Translations under genes and position numbers: made by a program
Part shown: positions 34,371 through 42,893 of the stretch, in pieces
Layout: every line of letters begins with the position of its first letter
Position numbering within the stretch: position 1 is the stretch's first letter
NCBI GenBank assembly: GCA_026391735.1
Contig: JAPLDL010000003.1
Span: 62,001 to 126,000 of the forward strand
Source: Bacteroidota bacterium
Lineage (GTDB): Bacteria > Bacteroidota > Bacteroidia > Bacteroidales > FEN-979
Length of the DNA stretch: 64,000 nucleotides
Direction: 5' to 3'
Notes under the pieces: generated by a model
The model's input: only the letters and a program-made list of their open reading frames with translations
What the model was told of the DNA's origin: nothing
Database searches by the model: none

Positions 34371-35368
34371 CAGGGCTCCAGAGGGCTGCTTGTGAATATA
34401 AGGTAGTCTATCTTACAACTGGCAAAGCCATTGCTGGGATCAGCCAGTTCAAGCATGGATATCTTGCCTATTTTATCAGGGTTATGCTGGTTATTGCCTT
34501 TGGGTACGGCAGGCTGACCGTTATTCAGATAAGGCAGATCTGAATATCTCACGCTGATTAATTTCCAGCCTGTCCAGTTTACATGGATCTGAAGGTCATA
34601 TTCATCATTCGTGTTTGGGTCAATATTCCCGGTCGCATGTTCATCTTCTTTGAATTGGAACAGGACTAGGGATTCATTGGTATTGGGCACACCGTAAATC
34701 AGGCAGTTGAAATATACCTGATCAGGATTTGAGGGAAGGGGCAGAGTTTTTCCTCCGCCGTATGCGCTCGCCGGATAATCAATCATGCCAATAAGCCAGT
34801 CCCAGTTAACAGTTCCGGCCATGTTAAGATATTTTACGCCCTGGGGAGCATACCCGTCATTTTTGATATTGAAATCCATATCGGCTCCGGTCTGCACAAA
34901 TTTGGTCCAGGCCGGATCGAAGCCGTTTTCGAAATCAGCAATGACCAGGCCTGTATTGACTTTTATGGATTTAATCTTTGTAGCAACCTGGAAACTGTCA
35001 GCTACCCCGTCAAGGGATAAAACGGCAACACAGTTCTCAATCCTGAACATGGGAAATATCGTTGTTGAACCGTTCCATATCCCCGCCGGTGTATCAATGG
35101 TTTTACTTAAGCCTGTTATTATTTTCTTCGCATGCGAGGTTTGCCCTGTGACGGTTATCCTCCATGCAATAGCTTTATTGAATCTGGCTGTGAACAACAC
35201 AGTCTCACCATTCCCGAAATCAACACTATCTCTGCTGGCTTTGAAATCCTCCTCCATTTTAAATGGACCGAACATTTCTTTGATGCTGGGCCCGTCAAAG
35301 CCGCTGTTGTCCTTTCGGCAGGACCAGAGGCTGGTGATGCATAAAGCAAAAAGAAATATCTTTTTCAT
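34370..35368 (-). CDS. Surface glycan-binding lipoprotein, SusE/SusF-like in role
   Basis: 332 residues, lipobox TSLWSCRKD. An Ig-like N-terminal half (about 25-140) is followed by a beta-sandwich ending ASCKIDYLIFTSSP, similar in outline to the downstream lipoprotein. Tryptophans in NWTGWKLISVRYSDL could stack on sugars. No enzyme motif. It starts 3 bp after the stop of the upstream barrel gene, inside the glycan operon. Assignment rests on architecture and context, not on a recognised family. Confidence 0.55.
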   Translation of the reverse strand: MKKIFLFALCITSLWSCRKDNSGFDGPSIKEMFGPFKMEEDFKASRDSVDFGNGETVLFTARFNKAIAWRITVTGQTSHAKKIITGLSKTIDTPAGIWNGSTTIFPMFRIENCVAVLSLDGVADSFQVATKIKSIKVNTGLVIADFENGFDPAWTKFVQTGADMDFNIKNDGYAPQGVKYLNMAGTVNWDWLIGMIDYPASAYGGGKTLPLPSNPDQVYFNCLIYGVPNTNESLVLFQFKEDEHATGNIDPNTNDEYDLQIHVNWTGWKLISVRYSDLPYLNNGQPAVPKGNNQHNPDKIGKISMLELADPSNGFASCKIDYLIFTSSPLEP

Positions 35369-35371
35369 ACG

Positions 35372-37093
35372 TTAGAATGTCATGTTAAAGATGAGGGCAA
35401 ACTGATCCAGGTTATAACTTGGATTGGTGTTCTGCTTATCGGTATAGGTATTGAACTGGTATAATGCACAGAGGTAGATCCTGTCGCTGAGAAACCTGAA
35501 TCTGATTCCGGCTCCCGAATAATTCTGGCTCAGATCATAATTGACTTTTTCAAAGTATTCCACTTTGGAATAGGAATTGCGGACGGGAATAAAATCATTA
35601 CCTTTATTGAACAAGCCGACAAAACCCAAAAGCAGGTCCATTTTCTTGATAAATTCAAATTCAATTCCTGCATGAAACTGCAGGGAATTAAGTGCGACGT
35701 CTTCAATAGCTGCATCGCTCGACCTCCAGGTCGTTTGATAATTGGCTCCGAGATTGACTTTTAATCTCTTCGAGAAATGAGCTAATTTGTTTATTTCAAA
35801 CTGAGCAAGCAATTTAGACTGTGTAAACAATTTTAAACTGTTTGTGCCTTGTCCGCGTATTTCCGATAAAACATATTCCTCGAAGTTAACAGCGATCCCT
35901 TCGGGGTAAGTATAATTGATCTTTGCATACCCGCCCTGTATATTGAATGTGGCCAAGCCATAAGGCAGCACATTATTGTAGACAGGGTTGGAAGGCATTA
36001 AGTTGCTTGATACGCTGGTGTTATAAATATTTTCATTCCTCACAACATCAAAGACGCTCAAAGGCCTGGCTATCTGCTTGTTTGTATAATAGTTATAATA
36101 ATTTGGAGCTGCTGCATAATTTATGTCTTTACTTTGGGCTCCAATGCTCCTGAAATCAGGGCCCACGTTTAAATAACCCAGGGTGAAATCGAGGTTCTGT
36201 TTTGGCAGGTTTAATGTTGCATAGGCATGAATAAAATAGTCCTTCAGCTGGGAAGCATCCACATCTTTGGACCAGACCGATTTGCTCCAGCCGAATTCGG
36301 CTTTGCAGTCCAGCCTCATGTTATTTCTGAAGTCCGTTACATATCCGAGGTTGATTGTATTCACTGAATTGTTGTAGAGGCTGCTGTCGGGAACGGTGCC
36401 TTTGACATCAAATACCCAGAAGCCATTGTACCCGAAATTAACATGCCTGCTTTGTATGATATTCACACTGGCTCCGCTCATAAGCCTGTCGGGGATCGTT
36501 ACAAAGTTGGTTCCGTTCAACCTTGTCATGTAACCTGTGAAATCGATTTCTTTCAGGATTTTGGAAAAATTTAATCCGAAGTCAACATTAACACCTTGCT
36601 GCCTCCAGGTATTATCCATGTAAAATTTTTCGTAAGAAATTATTTCGTTCTGGAGGTTGAATATTGCCGGTAAGGAATCAATCCTGTCGGCATGATGATT
36701 ATATAAAGTAAACGGTGTTTGTTTCAGGTTGAGGTCGCCCACCTGGTACCTTACAACATTTCCGATGATACCTTTAAGCCAGAGCTGCCGCACGTCAAAG
36801 CTCACACCTGAACCCCAGAATCCGCCGTAGTCATTGCGGATCCTGAACATCCCCAGGATTTCAACATATTTATTGGGCCTTACATCCACACCCAGGTCTA
36901 TGAGGGCATAGCCACCGGTATTTCGTTTGATGGTGGTAGTGTCGGGAACACTGTCCCTGACCTTTATATTGTTGTTTGAAATAATAGAGCGTGCGCCACC
37001 CACTATTTCAATGGTGTGTCTCTGCTGTGCATGTAAGGCGTTTACCTGCAATGTCAGAAACAACAACAAGACCGGCAGTTTAAGTTTGTCCAT
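35372..37093 (-). CDS. Outer-membrane beta-barrel protein
   Basis: 573 residues with a signal peptide (about 1-22, LQVNALHAQ) and a long series of amphipathic beta strands with periplasmic-turn residues, ending in FALIFNMTF as barrel proteins do. It has no TonB box or plug domain typical of SusC. It overlaps the upstream barrel gene at one base. Possible roles are a porin or secretion channel for the glycan handled by this operon. Family not recognised with certainty. Confidence 0.65.
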   Translation of the reverse strand: MDKLKLPVLLLFLTLQVNALHAQQRHTIEIVGGARSIISNNNIKVRDSVPDTTTIKRNTGGYALIDLGVDVRPNKYVEILGMFRIRNDYGGFWGSGVSFDVRQLWLKGIIGNVVRYQVGDLNLKQTPFTLYNHHADRIDSLPAIFNLQNEIISYEKFYMDNTWRQQGVNVDFGLNFSKILKEIDFTGYMTRLNGTNFVTIPDRLMSGASVNIIQSRHVNFGYNGFWVFDVKGTVPDSSLYNNSVNTINLGYVTDFRNNMRLDCKAEFGWSKSVWSKDVDASQLKDYFIHAYATLNLPKQNLDFTLGYLNVGPDFRSIGAQSKDINYAAAPNYYNYYTNKQIARPLSVFDVVRNENIYNTSVSSNLMPSNPVYNNVLPYGLATFNIQGGYAKINYTYPEGIAVNFEEYVLSEIRGQGTNSLKLFTQSKLLAQFEINKLAHFSKRLKVNLGANYQTTWRSSDAAIEDVALNSLQFHAGIEFEFIKKMDLLLGFVGLFNKGNDFIPVRNSYSKVEYFEKVNYDLSQNYSGAGIRFRFLSDRIYLCALYQFNTYTDKQNTNPSYNLDQFALIFNMTF

Positions 37094-38982
37094 TAAAAGA
37101 ATATTTTAATTTCCACCGTAGTTTCAAATCCGTTGTACTTGTCATTTTCAAAACTTGAATCATGATAATTCATCCAGCGCTGACGAAAATACAGCCCTGC
37201 TCCTTTACTTAACCGGATATCGCAGCCGGTAGCTATGCTATACCCGGTCTGGTTTTTAGGTCTCCTTGAAACCTTATCCGTTTCGGTTTGATAATTTGCG
37301 ATGATACGCTCATACCCGAAATAATTGGCCCATATAAATGAAGGGCTGATGACATAATAAAATTCCAGCTGATGGTAATAAGTCCTCAGCAGGGCCTTTT
37401 CGGTGAACACCGTGAAGGCTGCCAGAAAGTTCTGGGCCGAAGAATACTGCCCCAGGTAATAAATATAGTAATCGCGGTTGAACAGTTTGCCTGTGTATTT
37501 TGCATTTATTTCAATGTTGTTGAAATACTTTTCGTCAAGCGGAAGTTTTGTAAGCGGATCAATATTTGTCAGGTTCAACGTTTCGTAAACCGTCCTGTAT
37601 ATTTTGGATAAGTTGTTATAAGGCCCGACATGACTTGGGAAATCCCATCTCCAGAAGTGAGCCAAAACCAGGCTGTTTATAGGATGCCAGTAAGTGATCT
37701 TCGACGAAATCTTTTCCAGTTCCATGCTGTTGCTGTAACCGACCGAGAATTTAATCTTACTGATATTGAACTCGGTATTCAGATCGAAACCCTGCCTGTT
37801 GTTTGTGAGCTGGCCAATCGGGACCATAGTACTTTCGATAGCCGGCAGCACAGGCTGAGGCGCATCACTATTCGGGTTGATATAACCTTGCCCGGAGGTG
37901 TTAATGATTGCGGAACTGCTGTTGATCACTTTAGGACTGATACGGTAAACATGAAGTTCGGTGGGGACTTTATCGGCTATGGGTGTAAATAACTTCAGGG
38001 ACACAGCTTCCCCCCATGTGGTGGTCAGGTCCTGGAAGAACGTCCTGCCGGCTCCTACTTCCCCCCTGATCTGAAATTTCCCGATTACATTCCTGAATTC
38101 TGCAGTAATGACATTGAATCCATACCGGTAACGTTCTGTTGAATCGAAATAAGCTGTGCTGTTGAAGGTATTCAGGCTGATGAAATTTTGCCCGTAGTCT
38201 TCCCTGATCTTTCCGCCAAAGGATGTGTTTGGCACAGGTGAAAGTCCCCCGTTCAGCTGGGTTTTCCCATACATGATCACACCCGAAAAGCCCTTTGGCA
38301 GATTGGTCGCTTCAAAGATAATTCCCTGGAATGCCTGTTGTCCCCAGCGTTCATCCTGGTTTATGGCTCCTGCATGATAAAAGCTGGCATAGCGACCGTC
38401 AAGGGTTTTAGTGTTAGGATCCCAGGGATTACGTTCAAAAATGCTGTACCTGTTGTACCCTTTGTTAGTCTGAAAAGTAAAGGGCGTAAGAGCATACCAG
38501 TTGATCCCACCGGTTCGAACCGTAAAATCACCATATGGAGAAGAATAAGTACCGTACAATGTGATCCCGAGGTTAAGCCCTTTTACATTTTCGACCATAC
38601 CCAGGCCTGTCATCGGTGTCCACATGTAAAGGTCGCAGCCGAAAAAAGTGTTTTTCACCAGGCTCCCGTTGATATTCAGCATAAATTGCTGGATCTGGCT
38701 ATCATCACCGACAAAAATGTTGTTTTTATTATTCTCAAGGTTCGGATATGCATTGTCGAGATGCCTGTAATTAGTCACGAACCTGTAATACCCGCTGATG
38801 TTGAATTGTTTTAAAGCGGCCAGGGCTTTTTTGGGGAAATTGCCGGTAGTGCTGACCGGTTTAAGGTTTTCATGCCTGATTGTATCCTGTGCCTTTATCG
38901 TATCGGGCTTCTGAGCGTAGATACACAGGTTTGAGAATATAATCAAACCTGTCATCACCGGATATTTAAGCAACCTTATCAT
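37093..38982 (-). CDS. Outer-membrane beta-barrel protein, large
   Basis: 629 residues, signal peptide (about 5-24, ending CIYAQ), then strands throughout, with a C-terminal ETTVEIKIFF. The N-terminal part contains KQFNISGYYRFVTNYRH, a common first strand of Bacteroidota barrel proteins. It lacks a SusC-like TonB plug. It starts immediately after the GH2/GH5-like gene and overlaps the next barrel by one base. Two large barrels in one glycan operon without SusC/SusD is unusual for a polysaccharide utilisation locus and hints at export or surface display instead. Confidence 0.65.
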   Translation of the reverse strand: MIRLLKYPVMTGLIIFSNLCIYAQKPDTIKAQDTIRHENLKPVSTTGNFPKKALAALKQFNISGYYRFVTNYRHLDNAYPNLENNKNNIFVGDDSQIQQFMLNINGSLVKNTFFGCDLYMWTPMTGLGMVENVKGLNLGITLYGTYSSPYGDFTVRTGGINWYALTPFTFQTNKGYNRYSIFERNPWDPNTKTLDGRYASFYHAGAINQDERWGQQAFQGIIFEATNLPKGFSGVIMYGKTQLNGGLSPVPNTSFGGKIREDYGQNFISLNTFNSTAYFDSTERYRYGFNVITAEFRNVIGKFQIRGEVGAGRTFFQDLTTTWGEAVSLKLFTPIADKVPTELHVYRISPKVINSSSAIINTSGQGYINPNSDAPQPVLPAIESTMVPIGQLTNNRQGFDLNTEFNISKIKFSVGYSNSMELEKISSKITYWHPINSLVLAHFWRWDFPSHVGPYNNLSKIYRTVYETLNLTNIDPLTKLPLDEKYFNNIEINAKYTGKLFNRDYYIYYLGQYSSAQNFLAAFTVFTEKALLRTYYHQLEFYYVISPSFIWANYFGYERIIANYQTETDKVSRRPKNQTGYSIATGCDIRLSKGAGLYFRQRWMNYHDSSFENDKYNGFETTVEIKIFF

Positions 38983-40368
38983 TTATTGGTTAAAGGAATC
39001 CATATTTGTTTTCTTAAATTCTATGAATCTTGCCTGCCCGTCTTTCTCACTACGACTATCCACCCAAAAAGGAATATTTGCATAGGCCACTTTCCCGTTA
39101 TAATATACGGTAACAAATAAACGATAAGGTCCGGATGCATCTGGAGCTCTGAATTTGATCTGAGCTTTCCTTGCATGAGAGATCAGACCTTGGACTTCCC
39201 TGGCTTCCTGTTCTGCATCACCTCCTGATCGTTTATCAGTACTTTCGGTAAGCACCTTCCAACGGTAAACAAATTTATTAAGGGAATCTGCAACGGTATC
39301 ATTCATATTCAACCCAATCCGAGCTGAAACGGAAGCTGCATATTTTTCGCCTGCTTTCAATTTGATATTATCGGAAGTCAATTTGCCCTGGATCGTCATA
39401 CTCAGGATGGTTGGAGCAGGTTTGGCAGGATTATGGCCGGTAAAAGCTATCTCCAGGGCATCGATTGATTCTGTAGGAAGATTATCTTTTGAGAACAATC
39501 CGAACCAGGTTTCGGTGTATTCCTGTTTACCTCCCCAGAAGAAAGCATATGAGCCCAGGCATTTGTTTTTATAAGGCCCGATATATTTTGTATACCGCTC
39601 ATAGTATACCCGTTTTTTTTCAGAACTGGTTTGTTCAATTGAAACATCCCAGCTGGTCTTTGGAGATTCCCAGTAGCCGTTTGGCCCCCATTCGGTAATC
39701 ATCCAGGGACCTTTCCATCCGAACTTCCCAATGCTTTTGGGCACACTGCCGATATCTCCGTATGTATTGATACAAAAAATGTCAATATCGGGACACATCT
39801 TTGTTATCAGCTGAACTTTCACCGAATCTATACCTGCTGTGACTGTAGAAGTGGGATGATCAGGATCGGTCTGGTGAATATATTTTGCAATGTCTTGTAC
39901 CGCGTTCCATACCCTGGTGTTGTTGTACTGCAGATCCAGTTCATTTCCTATCCCCCAGAATAGGAGGGCAGGATGGTGCTTGTACTTTTCAATGATGGTC
40001 TTGTAATAATTGAATTGTTTCTGAACTTTTGCCGAATCATTGTAATCGAACCCCTGTCGTTCGGTTTGCAGCCAAAGGCCCAGCATGACAGTCAAACCGT
40101 TTTTCTGAGCTTCATCAAGTACTTTACCGGCATTCTCAACTCCCCATAATCTGATGGAATTTCCTCCTACCTCGGCGACTTTGTCAAGATTGACTTCACC
40201 ACCCACACCTTTCACAAAGTAAGCTGCGCCATTCCGCATCAGGGTGTATCCTGTTCCATTTTGAACAAGTTTTGTTTGGCTATAACCCCACGAAACAGAA
40301 AACAAATAAAAAATAAAATAGCTTATGAAGCGAAGATATACAGGCTTTAGATAGGAAATTTTCATCAA
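38983..40368 (-). CDS. TIM-barrel glycoside hydrolase (GH2/GH5-like)
   Basis: 461 residues with a signal peptide and a (beta/alpha)8 barrel. The clan GH-A residues are visible: acid/base glutamate in WGIGNELDLQ and nucleophile glutamate in ITEWGPNGYW. EVGGNSIRLWGVEN is the typical GH2-type entry. A C-terminal beta domain (about 330-450) contains YRWKVLTES and PYRLFVTVYYNG. GH2/GH5-like enzymes act on beta-linked sugars. It is the first gene of the operon, with a -7 box about 36 bp upstream. ATG codons 1 and 2 are both possible starts. Confidence 0.8.
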   Translation of the reverse strand: MMKISYLKPVYLRFISYFIFYLFSVSWGYSQTKLVQNGTGYTLMRNGAAYFVKGVGGEVNLDKVAEVGGNSIRLWGVENAGKVLDEAQKNGLTVMLGLWLQTERQGFDYNDSAKVQKQFNYYKTIIEKYKHHPALLFWGIGNELDLQYNNTRVWNAVQDIAKYIHQTDPDHPTSTVTAGIDSVKVQLITKMCPDIDIFCINTYGDIGSVPKSIGKFGWKGPWMITEWGPNGYWESPKTSWDVSIEQTSSEKKRVYYERYTKYIGPYKNKCLGSYAFFWGGKQEYTETWFGLFSKDNLPTESIDALEIAFTGHNPAKPAPTILSMTIQGKLTSDNIKLKAGEKYAASVSARIGLNMNDTVADSLNKFVYRWKVLTESTDKRSGGDAEQEAREVQGLISHARKAQIKFRAPDASGPYRLFVTVYYNGKVAYANIPFWVDSRSEKDGQARFIEFKKTNMDSFNQ

Positions 40369-40403
40369 CTCCTGGTATTTTGCAGTCTCATAATATCTTG
40401 CTG

Positions 40404-40411
40404 CAAATTTA
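40404..40411 (-). promoter_or_regulatory. -7 element of the glycan operon
   Basis: Minus-strand TAAATTTG matches TAnnTTTG, about 36 bp before the first gene. No TTTG-like -33 is seen. The rest of the 129-bp gap to the next gene is AT-rich without other signals. Confidence 0.5.
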
Positions 40412-40497
40412 ATAAGGTAATCACATCTTCAGGAATTTTTTATCAACCAGTTATGGGTGGCTTGGAAGCTTTCTCCTGGCCTGCCCAACAAAATTAA

Positions 40498-41742
40498 TTA
40501 TTTGAACATGAAATCAGTATTGATTATTTCGGGCATTGCAATCGGCTGGGAATACTGGAATCCGCCTGATGGGGCAATATACCCTAGTTGACCGGCAAGA
40601 GCGGTCAATTTTGTTTTCTGTTCGGCCGACAGGCTATTGTATACCTGGGAAAAGGTTGTTGCATAATAGTAACTGATCTCCCCGTCAAGTTCCCCATACC
40701 GTTGCGAAAGAGCAATTACCGAGGAAGAATCGGCCGTGGAAGATGCGAGGAATTTACGCAGCTCCGTTGAAACGGCTTCCCGTTTTGCCACAAGTTCCAT
40801 AAGTGCACTCCGCTGGAGGTCAACGATCCCCTTCACCTGGTCGGCCTGGGCTGTGGTAAGAATGGCAAGGAAGTTCTGGCCGGCGCTGGCAGTAAGCGTT
40901 TCATCAATAGTGTAATTAGGATTGCCCATGGCTGGCCAGTCTTTCAGGTAAAACGAACCGAAGTAGGTTCCATGCCTTTCCGGACAGAAATACACATCCG
41001 AAGTAACCGAACCTGCATACCAGGCATACATCTCACTGGCATAGGTCATCACGGCCACATTCACATCCTGGGGCAGGTTCAATCCCTGCAGCGGATTAGA
41101 TAAAGTGCTGTCCCAATGAGCCACCCCATTAAGCGCTTTTAATGCATCCATTTTTGCCTTTTGTTCGGCGCTGAATGAACCAATCACCCGTCCGAACAAT
41201 TTTGCCCGGTCGTAACTGATCTGCCCGTCAAGCTGGTATAAATCAGCGGCATAGCTCATCACCGCATCTTTGCTCAGCCCGCTCGCTCCCGTTGGGATAT
41301 CGCCATCCTTTAACCTCCTGAAAGCCTTGAGCAAAGGATAACGCTTAAAGGCAAACTGGTTGATCTGGTCAATCTGGTTCTGTGCCCGTTCAACATACAT
41401 AGTAATCTGATCGGTGGTGAGAATATGCAATACATTAAACGCGATGATGGTAACGAAACTGGTATTATGCCCGAGTTTGGTAGGGTCGTTATCGCGAAGG
41501 CACTGAAACCCGCTGTAGTCGGCAACTTTTCCAGGGGGCAAGAATGATTGTGACCCCAAACAGCCCGTCAGAAATGCCAGTCCGTCAAAGGCGATGGTAT
41601 TTCTCTGGGCTTCATCAGAAATGGCTTGTGTGATCGTATATTGATCAACTGTATTTACAGGATCAACAATAGTTTCATTGGTGTCCTTTTTGCATTGGAT
41701 CAGGAGGGAAGAAACTGCAAGGGCCAGGATTATCGATCTCAT
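40498..41742 (-). CDS. Lipoprotein of unknown function with internal duplication
   Basis: 414 residues, lipobox SSLLIQCKK. The family is not recognised. The protein contains two similar halves: LYQLDGQISYDRAKLF...FSAEQKAKMDAL and YGELDGEISYYYATTF...LSAEQKTKLTAL, and before them ILTTDQ and ILTTAQ motifs. The S/T-x-x-Q motifs recall the LTxxQ repeats of Spy/CpxP-like periplasmic proteins, and a clear Spy-like protein is encoded upstream. It may bind unfolded proteins or metal in the periplasm. It stands 258 bp downstream of the sigma-factor gene group. Confidence 0.55.
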   Translation of the reverse strand: MRSIILALAVSSLLIQCKKDTNETIVDPVNTVDQYTITQAISDEAQRNTIAFDGLAFLTGCLGSQSFLPPGKVADYSGFQCLRDNDPTKLGHNTSFVTIIAFNVLHILTTDQITMYVERAQNQIDQINQFAFKRYPLLKAFRRLKDGDIPTGASGLSKDAVMSYAADLYQLDGQISYDRAKLFGRVIGSFSAEQKAKMDALKALNGVAHWDSTLSNPLQGLNLPQDVNVAVMTYASEMYAWYAGSVTSDVYFCPERHGTYFGSFYLKDWPAMGNPNYTIDETLTASAGQNFLAILTTAQADQVKGIVDLQRSALMELVAKREAVSTELRKFLASSTADSSSVIALSQRYGELDGEISYYYATTFSQVYNSLSAEQKTKLTALAGQLGYIAPSGGFQYSQPIAMPEIINTDFMFK

Positions 41743-41771
41743 GGGGAATAGATTTTAATGATCAGTACTCC

Positions 41772-41810
41772 GTGTATAATTATATTACACAGAACTCAGG
41801 GTCAACCCTG
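41772..41810. other. Two adjacent palindromes in a 258-bp gap
   Basis: GTGTATAATTATATTACAC (41772-41790) is a near-perfect palindrome, and CAGGG-TCAA-CCCTG (41797-41810) is a perfect 5-bp hairpin. They lie 30-68 bp upstream of the duplicated lipoprotein gene and may be an operator and a terminator for the upstream sigma-factor operon. The rest of 41743-42000 holds no gene I can support. Confidence 0.45.
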
Positions 41811-42000
41811 ATGAAGCAGATAAATATTGCAGCCCTGGCTTTGTTTTAAAAAAATCGGGGACCCATGATCTCCCGGGTTCCCTTTTATTCCAGATCTGTT
41901 GTTGACATCACGAACATACAGAGCAACAGTATGAGGATGACCTTGTTGATAATGCAGGCTTGCGTTTTAAATGTTTCTGAATGTGTTGATCTTTTAATCT

Positions 42001-42522
42001 TTATTTTTTTGGTGCCGGCGCAGGCGGGGGAGGCGGCGGGGGCGGCGGAAGCTGACCGGGAGGCGGGGGCGGAGGCGGCAATACCATCTGCATTACATCA
42101 TGGAAGATAAGTGTGAATTTCTTCTGCTGTTCGGGGTCCAGGATTTTATTGATTCTGAAAAAGTGATCGTAGGTAACAATCTCCATCTGTTTCCTGTTCG
42201 CAGCTATGGAATCGGCCAGGGCTTCCACACTAACGCTATCCGCCGACTCAAGTAAAAGCAGGTCGAAAAAACGTTTGTGCAGGTCTTTGTCATGTTCGTC
42301 GAGTTTATCGAGCATTTCCCTGTGCTGATGCCTTAGTTCCTTGTATTGTACCTGCTGCGCATCTGACAAACCTAATTCTTTGATCAGGAATGTGGCGGCA
42401 GCTCCCGGGCTTTGCTGGGGTCTTTCCCTTCCCTGCCTGTTGAACCACATGAAGGCAAGGGTACAGAGGTTTAAACCCAACAGCAGGATGATAATGATCT
42501 TATATAGTCTGGCGTTCTTCAT
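42001..42522 (-). CDS. Spy/CnrX-like periplasmic metal-sensor protein with polyproline tail
   Basis: 173 residues: an N-terminal membrane helix (about 7-26), a helical periplasmic domain with two LTxxQ-like motifs (LSDAQQVQYKEL and LDPEQQKKFTLIF) and histidine/methionine residues (HQHREM, FHDVMQM). The tail of about 25 residues is nearly all proline. The fold resembles CnrX/Spy heavy-metal sensors that control an ECF sigma factor through a membrane anti-sigma. That fits its place right after the sigma and small membrane genes (3-bp gap). The polyproline tail is unusual for this family and may span peptidoglycan or bind a partner. Confidence 0.75.
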   Translation of the reverse strand: MKNARLYKIIIILLLGLNLCTLAFMWFNRQGRERPQQSPGAAATFLIKELGLSDAQQVQYKELRHQHREMLDKLDEHDKDLHKRFFDLLLLESADSVSVEALADSIAANRKQMEIVTYDHFFRINKILDPEQQKKFTLIFHDVMQMVLPPPPPPPGQLPPPPPPPPPAPAPKK

Positions 42523-42525
42523 ATC

Positions 42526-42858
42526 TTAAAGATTATAATGGTTTATATATGAAAAATATTCAACGGCAACCGATTTTGTGCTATTCGAACTGCTCACTGT
42601 TGATTTGCTGAAGTGCACCATGGTGAAAACATTCAGGCTTATAAGCAGGAGGATCACAGCTGCAATCTTCCACACCAGGCCGAATTTCACAGAACCCGCT
42701 CCCTGCTCCCCGCTCCCCGCTCCCCGCTCCCTGCTCCCCGCTCCCCGCTCCCTGCTCCCCTTCAGGATCTTCTCCCTCACGCCCGGGTTCAACCTGGCAC
42801 GACCGGCTCCATCCAGGCTACTCATCACATCTTCGGTAAATTGTTCCTTTGCGTTCAT
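42526..42858 (-). CDS. Small single-pass membrane protein, probable anti-sigma factor
   Basis: 110 residues: a soluble N-terminus (NAKEQFTEDVMSSLDGAGRA), a G/S/R/E-rich segment (34-53) encoded by a heptamer array, one membrane helix (about 60-78) and a short periplasmic tail. It lies between the ECF sigma gene and the Spy/CnrX-like sensor gene, where CnrY-type anti-sigma factors are found. No zinc-binding anti-sigma motif is present. The repeat segment (GSRERGAGSRERGA) matches those in two proteins of the leftmost operon. A one-unit change in the array would frameshift the protein before its membrane helix. Confidence 0.65.
   Translation of the reverse strand: MNAKEQFTEDVMSSLDGAGRARLNPGVREKILKGSRERGAGSRERGAGSGEQGAGSVKFGLVWKIAAVILLLISLNVFTMVHFSKSTVSSSNSTKSVAVEYFSYINHYNL
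42701..42760. repeat. Eight-unit CCCYGCT heptamer array in the anti-sigma-like gene
   Basis: CCCTGCT, CCCCGCT x3, CCCTGCT, CCCCGCT x2, CCCTGCT and a final CCCC. It is the cleanest array of the window; only one position varies (C or T). On the minus strand it encodes about residues 34-53 with a 7-residue period. Confidence 0.92.
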
Positions 42859-42893
42859 ATCTCTTTGATGTTATAATTCTGAAAAACTTGCGC

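Noticed and set aside
41784-41806. Minus-strand TTGACC and TATAAT resembling an enterobacterial sigma-70 promoter
   Set aside because: Spacing is 15 bp and the other promoters here follow the Bacteroidota TAnnTTTG form; the match is probably by chance.
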